Positions 58,760 to 64,000 of a DNA stretch of 64,000 nt are shown one piece after another. The position numbers were made by a program, and so were the translations under genes. This stretch comes from Bacteroides rodentium JCM 16496 (GTDB lineage: Bacteria; Bacteroidota; Bacteroidia; Bacteroidales; Bacteroidaceae). Positions within the stretch are counted from its first letter, which is position 1; the number at the start of each line of letters is the position of its first letter. Location: contig NZ_BAKJ01000014.1 in assembly GCF_000614125.1 (NCBI RefSeq), positions 1 to 64,000 on the forward strand. The letters run 5' to 3'. The notes beneath the pieces are model-generated. The model saw nothing but the letters and a program-made list of their open reading frames with translations. It did no database searches and was not told the origin of the DNA.

Positions 58760-60322
58760 TTATTTCGTCACGCGTTCCAGCCACTTCACCATGCCCAGCA
58801 TGACACCCATCGACACGATGCAGACAGCAAAGAATACACTCCAGCACTCCCAAATAGGAATCTTGTTATACATCAGCGGGCCTACCCACAAGAAGAGGTT
58901 ACCGATGGCCGTAGCACCTAACCACAATCCCTGACACAATCCCTGAATATGTTTAGGAGCCACTTTGGAAACAAACGAAAGCCCTAACGGAGAAATGAAC
59001 AGTTCGGCTACAGTCAAGAAGAAGTAGATGACTATCAGCACCCACGGCCCAGCTTTCAATCCGGACTTGGCAGAATCGGCCATTTCCTTGAACTCAGTGC
59101 CCGAAGGATATCCCTGGATGGCTGAATAGACTGCGAGGAACAAGAAAGCAAGTCCCGCGATTCCCATACCGATGGCAATCTTCTTGGGCGTGGAGATTTC
59201 CCGACCGCGACGGGTCAAAGAGCCGAAGAACATCATGATAAGCGGAGTGAGTGTAATAACGAAGAAAGGATTCACCGCCTGCCAGATTTCAGGAGCAATG
59301 CTGTCCGTCACCACAAAGTCACGAGCAAAGTAAGACAGAGACTGTCCGTTCTGGTGGAAAGAGAACCAGAAAAAGATGACGATACCCAGCACGGCAAACA
59401 AAGCATAAAGACGCTGTTTGATTTCTTTAGCCATAGCAGCCTTTTCTTCCGGAGTATAGTCCACAGACTCCTGTTTTACCTTCTTGCCCGGTGTGGGAAA
59501 TACTTTACGGCACAAGACAAAAATAAAAAGAGAAATGAGCATGGCCACTACCGATGCGATGAACGAATAATGAATACCGGTATTGAACACGTCAAGATAC
59601 TGGTTGGAGAACGCTCCCAAGTCACCGGTAGCCGTACCACCTACCTTGGCAATAAGTTCAGTGAAGTTGGCAAGCTTGTCGGCAGCCATGTCTGCCCCAT
59701 CTTTAATGTACTGATGACACAAGGCGGGAAGGTCGGCATTGTACGCCAGGCTGTGCGCCTTCAGCCACCATTCCCTGAGCAAAGGAGCCACAAACGGGGC
59801 AACCAGTCCACCGATATTGATGAACACATAGAAAATCTGGAAACCGGAGTCACGGCGGCTCTTGGCCAGCTTCACGGCTTCGGGGCCTTGTTTCTGGGCA
59901 TCTTTCTCAAAATTGTCATACATCTGCCCCACAATGGCCTGCAAGTTTCCCTTGAAAAGGCCATTGCCGAAAGCTATAAGGAACAAGGCGAAACAAGTCA
60001 GGGGAAGCAACCATCCTACATTTCCAGAAGTGGCCAGCACCGGAACAGACAAAATGACGTAACCCAATGACATCACTATCAGTCCCGACATGATGGTCCC
60101 TTTATAATTTTGAGTCCTGTCGGCAATGATGCCTCCCACCAGACTCAACACATAAATTCCACAATAAAATACCGAATAAATAATGGCACTCGTCTCATCG
60201 CTCAAACCAAACTTGGAGCAAAGGAACAATACCAGCACGGCATTCATAATGTAATAGCCGAAACGCTCTCCCATATTGGAGATGGCAGCTGCCAATAGAC
60301 CCTTAGGGTGATTCTTGAACAT
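58760..60322 (-). CDS. POT/PTR family peptide transporter
   Basis: A 520-residue proton-coupled oligopeptide transporter of the major facilitator superfamily. The N-terminal NMGERFGYY carries the E-x-x-E-R-like proton site of POT proteins. GGIIADRTQNYKGTI is the A-motif loop, and the late LFISPLGLSFVSKVAPKH matches the PTR2 signature. Fourteen helices are expected. A TATATTTG box lies about 55 bp upstream. No disruption. Confidence 0.93.
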   Translation of the reverse strand: MFKNHPKGLLAAAISNMGERFGYYIMNAVLVLFLCSKFGLSDETSAIIYSVFYCGIYVLSLVGGIIADRTQNYKGTIMSGLIVMSLGYVILSVPVLATSGNVGWLLPLTCFALFLIAFGNGLFKGNLQAIVGQMYDNFEKDAQKQGPEAVKLAKSRRDSGFQIFYVFINIGGLVAPFVAPLLREWWLKAHSLAYNADLPALCHQYIKDGADMAADKLANFTELIAKVGGTATGDLGAFSNQYLDVFNTGIHYSFIASVVAMLISLFIFVLCRKVFPTPGKKVKQESVDYTPEEKAAMAKEIKQRLYALFAVLGIVIFFWFSFHQNGQSLSYFARDFVVTDSIAPEIWQAVNPFFVITLTPLIMMFFGSLTRRGREISTPKKIAIGMGIAGLAFLFLAVYSAIQGYPSGTEFKEMADSAKSGLKAGPWVLIVIYFFLTVAELFISPLGLSFVSKVAPKHIQGLCQGLWLGATAIGNLFLWVGPLMYNKIPIWECWSVFFAVCIVSMGVMLGMVKWLERVTK

Positions 60323-60440
60323 AAAAGCAGTAGGTTTTTAATTAGTAATAAGATTAAATTCTTTATATTTTTGCAAATATATACTTTTTTGCGAATATTC
60401 TCCCCAACAAAACGCAAGAACTCATCCGGAACACCACTTT

Positions 60441-60920
60441 TTATACGCCAGAAAGAACACAAACTTCTGCACGCACTTTCCTTACCAAATCCTTCGGGTC
60501 CAGTTTAAGCTGCAAACCGCGTTGTCCGGCACTGATATAGATATACGGAAACCGCAGGCACGTTTCATGGATATAGGTAGGGAAAGGCTTCTTCATGCCG
60601 ATGGGTGAACAGCCTCCGCGGATGTAGCCCGTCAGAGGTAAAAGTTCCTTAACCGGAATGAGGTCGCACTTCTTGTTGCCCGATGCCTTTGCCGCCAGTT
60701 TCAAATCCACTTCGTGCTCACCCGGGATGACACAGACAAAGTAACCGGATTTATCGCCGTGAAGAACCAGTGTCTTGAATACGCAATTGATGTCCTCACC
60801 CAAACTGGCGGCTACGTGCACGGCGCTCAAATCGTTCTCATCCACCTCGTAGGGAATGAGTTCATAGGCTATCTTGGCCTTGTCGAGAAGCCGCGCTGCA
60901 TTCGTCTTATTAATTTTCAT
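60441..60920 (-). CDS. ybaK: Cys-tRNA(Pro)/Cys-tRNA(Cys) deacylase, YbaK/EbsC family
   Basis: A 159-residue single-domain editing protein that hydrolyses Cys mis-attached to tRNA-Pro. CVFKTLVLHGDKSGYFVCVIPG carries the conserved Lys. The GYIRGGCSPIGMKKPFPTY segment (GGxSPxG) is the family signature, followed by ISAGQRGLQL. Length is normal. Confidence 0.92.
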   Translation of the reverse strand: MKINKTNAARLLDKAKIAYELIPYEVDENDLSAVHVAASLGEDINCVFKTLVLHGDKSGYFVCVIPGEHEVDLKLAAKASGNKKCDLIPVKELLPLTGYIRGGCSPIGMKKPFPTYIHETCLRFPYIYISAGQRGLQLKLDPKDLVRKVRAEVCVLSGV

Positions 60921-61280
60921 AATATATTTCTTATAAGTTAGTAAACGACGTAAATTAGTTCATACTATATTCTAATATCTATTTACACTGAATATTTTGC
61001 AACTATTCAGCAATAGGAAAAAAACGTTGACGGAATTGAACGATGTGGAAAAACCGAAAAACAGAACATTTTCCTACCTGCTCCCTACCCGCTCCCTACC
61101 TGGTTCCTGCCTACTCCCTATCTGCTCCCTCTATATATACACGGAGCAGATAGGGGGAAAATAGAAAGCTGGTAGGCAGAAAACCGAAAAACAGAACAAA
61201 ATGAAGTCTGTGCATACCTCTAAAAAGGGGAAATGAAAGCTGTCAATTTCGCCAACGGGTAGGGAAAAATATTTTGGTAA
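60921..61280. repeat. Spacer with direct and inverted repeats
   Basis: AAAACCGAAAAACAGAACA occurs at 61050-61068 and again at 61180-61198, exactly 130 bp apart. Between them are about five related 10-12 bp units of the CTACCTGCTCC type (61074-61130), then a hairpin CTATCTGCTCC / GGAGCAGATAG (61118-61128 and 61143-61153), and CTACC/GGTAG inverted pieces. No reading frame. Function unknown. Confidence 0.6.
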
Positions 61281-64000
61281 TTACGAAAATATTTTCAGCT
61301 CTTCACGCAGGAATTTCGGAGTATAGCCTTTCTCGCTCTTCGCCACCTCTTCGGGTGTTCCGCAGGAGAGGAGTTCCCCTCCCCCTTTGCCGCCTTCGGG
61401 ACCCATATCGATGATGTAGTCCGCCATCTTGATGACATCGAGATTATGCTCTATGACGATGACGGTGTTTCCTTTGTCAACAAGTCTGTTCAGTACATTC
61501 ATCAGTACGCGGATATCTTCGAAATGGAGTCCGGTGGTAGGTTCGTCGAGGATATAGAGTGTCTTGCCCGTATCACGCTTGGAGAGTTCCGTAGCCAACT
61601 TCACGCGCTGGCTCTCACCTCCGGATAGCGTGGTGGAGGACTGTCCCAGCTTGATATAGCCCAATCCCACTTCCTGGATAACCTTAATCTTATTCAATAT
61701 CTGAGGCACATTCTCGAAGAACTCCACCGCACGGTTGATGGTCATGTCCAGCACATCGGCAATGGACTTGCCTTTAAAGCGCACTTCCAGCGTCTCGCGG
61801 TTATAGCGTTTGCCGTGGCACACCTCGCAAGGCACATACACATCCGGCAGGAAGTTCATCTCAATGCATTTGTAGCCGTTGCCCTGGCAAGCCTCGCAGC
61901 GCCCGCCACTGACGTTGAAGGAAAAGCGTCCCGGCTTGTACCCGCGTATCTTCGCTTCGGGCAGGCCGACAAACAGATTGCGGATATCCGAAAACACACC
62001 CGTATAGGTGGCAGGATTGGAGCGCGGCGTACGTCCCAGGGGAGACTGGTCCACATTCACCACCTTGTCTATATGCTCCAGCCCTTCAATGCTGTCATAG
62101 TCCAAAGGGTCTTGAAGGGAGCGGTAGAACTTCTGCGAAAGAATAGGCTGCAACGTCTCGTTGATAAGCGTAGACTTGCCGCTGCCGGAGACACCGGTAA
62201 CACAAATCAGCTTGCCCAACGGGAACTCCACATCCACATTCTTCAGATTATTGCCCTTGGCGCCTCGCAGCCACAGGCTGTGCCCATTGCCCTCGCGACG
62301 CTTGGCAGGCACCTCAATGGCACGTTCTCCATTCAAGTATTGGGAAGTCAGCGTATGCGTCCGGAGCATTTCTCGGGGAGTGCCGGCAAAGACGACATCC
62401 CCTCCCAGGCGACCGGCTTTCGGACCCATATCAATGACGTAATCGGCAGCCAGCATCATGTCCTTGTCATGCTCCACCACAATCACGGAGTTGCCAATGT
62501 CGCGCAGGTCCTTCAGAGAGTGTATCAAGCGTTGGTTGTCACGCTGGTGCAGGCCGATACTCGGCTCGTCCAATATATAGAGCACATTCACCAGCTGAGA
62601 GCCTATCTGCGTAGCCAGGCGGATACGCTGGCTCTCTCCACCGGACAGGCTGACGGAGCTGCGGTTCAGCGACAGATAATCCAGACCGACATCGAGCAGA
62701 AACTTGAGCCGCGTACGGATTTCCTTCAGAATTTCACCGGCAATCTGCTGCTGCTTGCTGCTGAGATACGGGTCCACGTTTGCCAGCCAGTCATACAGCT
62801 CATTGATGTCCATCGTGGACAATTCGTAGATGTTCTTGTCGTGGATGCGGAACGAAAGCGCTTCCTTGTTCAGCTTGGCGCCATGGCACTCCGGACAAAC
62901 GGCAGTCTTGGCAAACTGGTCCGCCCACTTCTGTGCCGTGGCGGAAGCGTCCTTCTCCTGCAGCATCTGGATATACTTTACAACACCCTCAAACGTCACG
63001 AAGTAATCGGAAGAGGTGCCTATCAACGAACTCTTTATCTTGATGCGCTCGTCTGAGCCGTAGAGCACCTCGTCCAGCGCATCCTCCGGCAGCTCCTTCA
63101 CCGGAGTTTTCAGCGTTGCCTCATACTTCTCCAGCAAGGCGGTAATCTGCCAGAAAATCATGCTGTTCTTGGCTTTCCCCAAAGGTGCGATGGCACCTCC
63201 GGCGATGGAGAGCTCGCGGTCGGGAATCACCTTGTCAATATCAATCTGGCTCACTACCCCTAACCCTTTGCACTTGGGGCATGCGCCCTGCGGGGAGTTG
63301 AAGGAGAAGTTGTGCGGTGCCGGTTCCCGATAAGACAAGCCCGTCACGGGACACATCAGCCGCTTGCTGTAATGGCGCACGCTGTCGGTCTGCGCATCGA
63401 GTATCATCAACAGCCCGTCGCCCTGGCGCATGGCGGTGGCCACGCTGTTCTTCAGGCGCGTGTCGTCCTTATCCGCCACCACAAGCTTGTCTATCACCAC
63501 CTCCACATCGTGGTTCTTGTAGCGGTCCAGCTTCATGCCGGGCAGGGCTTCGCGCACCTCGCCGTCCACACGCACATAGAGGTAGCCCTTCTTGCGCACT
63601 TGCTCGAAGAGCTCCTTGTAGTGTCCCTTACGGTTACGCACCAGTGGGGCAAGGATGTAGATGCGCTTTCCTTTATAGTCTTTCAGGATGAGGTCCAGTA
63701 TCTGCTCTTCAGTGTACTTCACCATCTTCTCGCCCGAGAGGTAGGAATAGGCATCGCCGGCACGGGCAAAGAGCAGACGCAGGTAGTCGTACACTTCGGT
63801 GGTGGTGCCCACGGTGGAGCGTGGATTCTTGTTCGTGGTTTTCTGCTCGATGGAGATAACCGGGCTCAGTCCCGTTATCTTGTCCACGTCCGGACGCTCC
63901 AGGTTTCCCAGGAAGTTGCGGGCGTATGCCGAAAAAGTCTCGATATAGCGGCGCTGCCCCTCGGCAAAGATGGTATCGAATGCCAAGGAAGACTTTCCGC
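61281..64000 (-). CDS. uvrA: UvrABC system protein A (cut by the window edge)
   Basis: UvrA recognises DNA lesions for nucleotide excision repair. The gene runs off the right edge: the sequence at 63987-64000 still codes for the end of the first Walker A (GKSSLAFDT), so about 40 N-terminal residues are missing. Visible features include LLFARAGDAYSY, zinc-cluster cysteines in CPKCKGLG and CPECHGAK, the first signature LSLNRSSVSLSGGESQRI, the second Walker A VTGVSGSGKSTL, the zinc motif CEACQGNGYKCIEMNFLPDVYVPCEVCHGKRY (as C-x-x-C pairs), and the second signature TTLSGGESQRVKL with LYILDEPTTGLH. No frameshift in the visible 907 codons. Confidence 0.97.
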   Translation of the reverse strand, partial: GKSSLAFDTIFAEGQRRYIETFSAYARNFLGNLERPDVDKITGLSPVISIEQKTTNKNPRSTVGTTTEVYDYLRLLFARAGDAYSYLSGEKMVKYTEEQILDLILKDYKGKRIYILAPLVRNRKGHYKELFEQVRKKGYLYVRVDGEVREALPGMKLDRYKNHDVEVVIDKLVVADKDDTRLKNSVATAMRQGDGLLMILDAQTDSVRHYSKRLMCPVTGLSYREPAPHNFSFNSPQGACPKCKGLGVVSQIDIDKVIPDRELSIAGGAIAPLGKAKNSMIFWQITALLEKYEATLKTPVKELPEDALDEVLYGSDERIKIKSSLIGTSSDYFVTFEGVVKYIQMLQEKDASATAQKWADQFAKTAVCPECHGAKLNKEALSFRIHDKNIYELSTMDINELYDWLANVDPYLSSKQQQIAGEILKEIRTRLKFLLDVGLDYLSLNRSSVSLSGGESQRIRLATQIGSQLVNVLYILDEPSIGLHQRDNQRLIHSLKDLRDIGNSVIVVEHDKDMMLAADYVIDMGPKAGRLGGDVVFAGTPREMLRTHTLTSQYLNGERAIEVPAKRREGNGHSLWLRGAKGNNLKNVDVEFPLGKLICVTGVSGSGKSTLINETLQPILSQKFYRSLQDPLDYDSIEGLEHIDKVVNVDQSPLGRTPRSNPATYTGVFSDIRNLFVGLPEAKIRGYKPGRFSFNVSGGRCEACQGNGYKCIEMNFLPDVYVPCEVCHGKRYNRETLEVRFKGKSIADVLDMTINRAVEFFENVPQILNKIKVIQEVGLGYIKLGQSSTTLSGGESQRVKLATELSKRDTGKTLYILDEPTTGLHFEDIRVLMNVLNRLVDKGNTVIVIEHNLDVIKMADYIIDMGPEGGKGGGELLSCGTPEEVAKSEKGYTPKFLREELKIFS

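Noticed and set aside
61071..61135. CRISPR-like short repeats
   Set aside because: Units are 10-12 bp, degenerate and contiguous, with no spacers and no cas genes.

Overview
The window comes from a Bacteroides chromosome. Evidence: promoters with the Bacteroidetes -7 box TAnnTTTG and an upstream TTTG about 19-20 bp away (best cases near 7155, 18562 and 23019), TPR-type histidine kinases with signal peptides, a group B-like monomeric [FeFe] hydrogenase, a bile salt hydrolase-type enzyme, DUF1573 and DUF1460 proteins, and fused cobalamin enzymes (CobJ-CbiC, CbiG-CobM, CobK-CbiD).

Layout. 1-3283: tRNA-Gly and the cobUTSC operon (nucleotide loop assembly of B12). 3264-7101: two overlapping TPR histidine kinases, the second with a degenerate ATPase domain. 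7210-10724: cobQ-cobD-cbiB. 10902-15723: TolC / HlyD / ABC-2 permease export operon. 15958-20029: pncB, a small-protein/zeta-kinase module joined to the cobalamin adenosyltransferase gene, and cobB. 20156-22350: an AmgK-like kinase fused to a RapZ C-terminal domain, and a MurU-like nucleotidyltransferase. 22351-29750: an AT-rich accessory island with a TetR regulator, a decayed tyrosine recombinase and a string of small immunity-like and membrane genes separated by repeated hairpins. 29822-36613: AraC regulator, then the corrin-ring operon cobJ-cbiC, cobL, cbiG-cobM, cobK-cbiD and a coupled outer-membrane protein. 36671-39060: bile salt hydrolase-like gene and the btuD/btuC/btuF remains. 39243-42137: rclA-rclC-rclR-like oxidative stress locus. 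42260-49382: cobI, DUF1573 protein, OPT transporter, esterase and beta-galactosidase. 49480-51873: DUF1460 protein, PspC protein and PadR regulator. 52441-58059: [FeFe] hydrogenase hydA and its maturases hydE, hydG and hydF. 58166-64000: GNAT, POT transporter, YbaK-like deacylase and uvrA (cut by the right edge).

How the genes fit together. Nearly every step from precorrin-2 to adenosylcobalamin is represented, plus remains of a BtuFCD importer. The window therefore looks like a B12 synthesis and salvage region interspersed with unrelated operons.

Sequence quality. About 28 otherwise well-conserved genes or gene segments are broken by single-base deletions, almost all in runs of G or C. Every one can be repaired by adding back one base. 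This pattern points to sequencing or assembly error rather than gene death, so I annotate each repaired gene as one feature and give the break point. Separately, four cobalamin loci (cobJ-cbiC, cobL, cobI, btuF-btuC) and the recombinase carry larger internal deletions. Those need an independent check.
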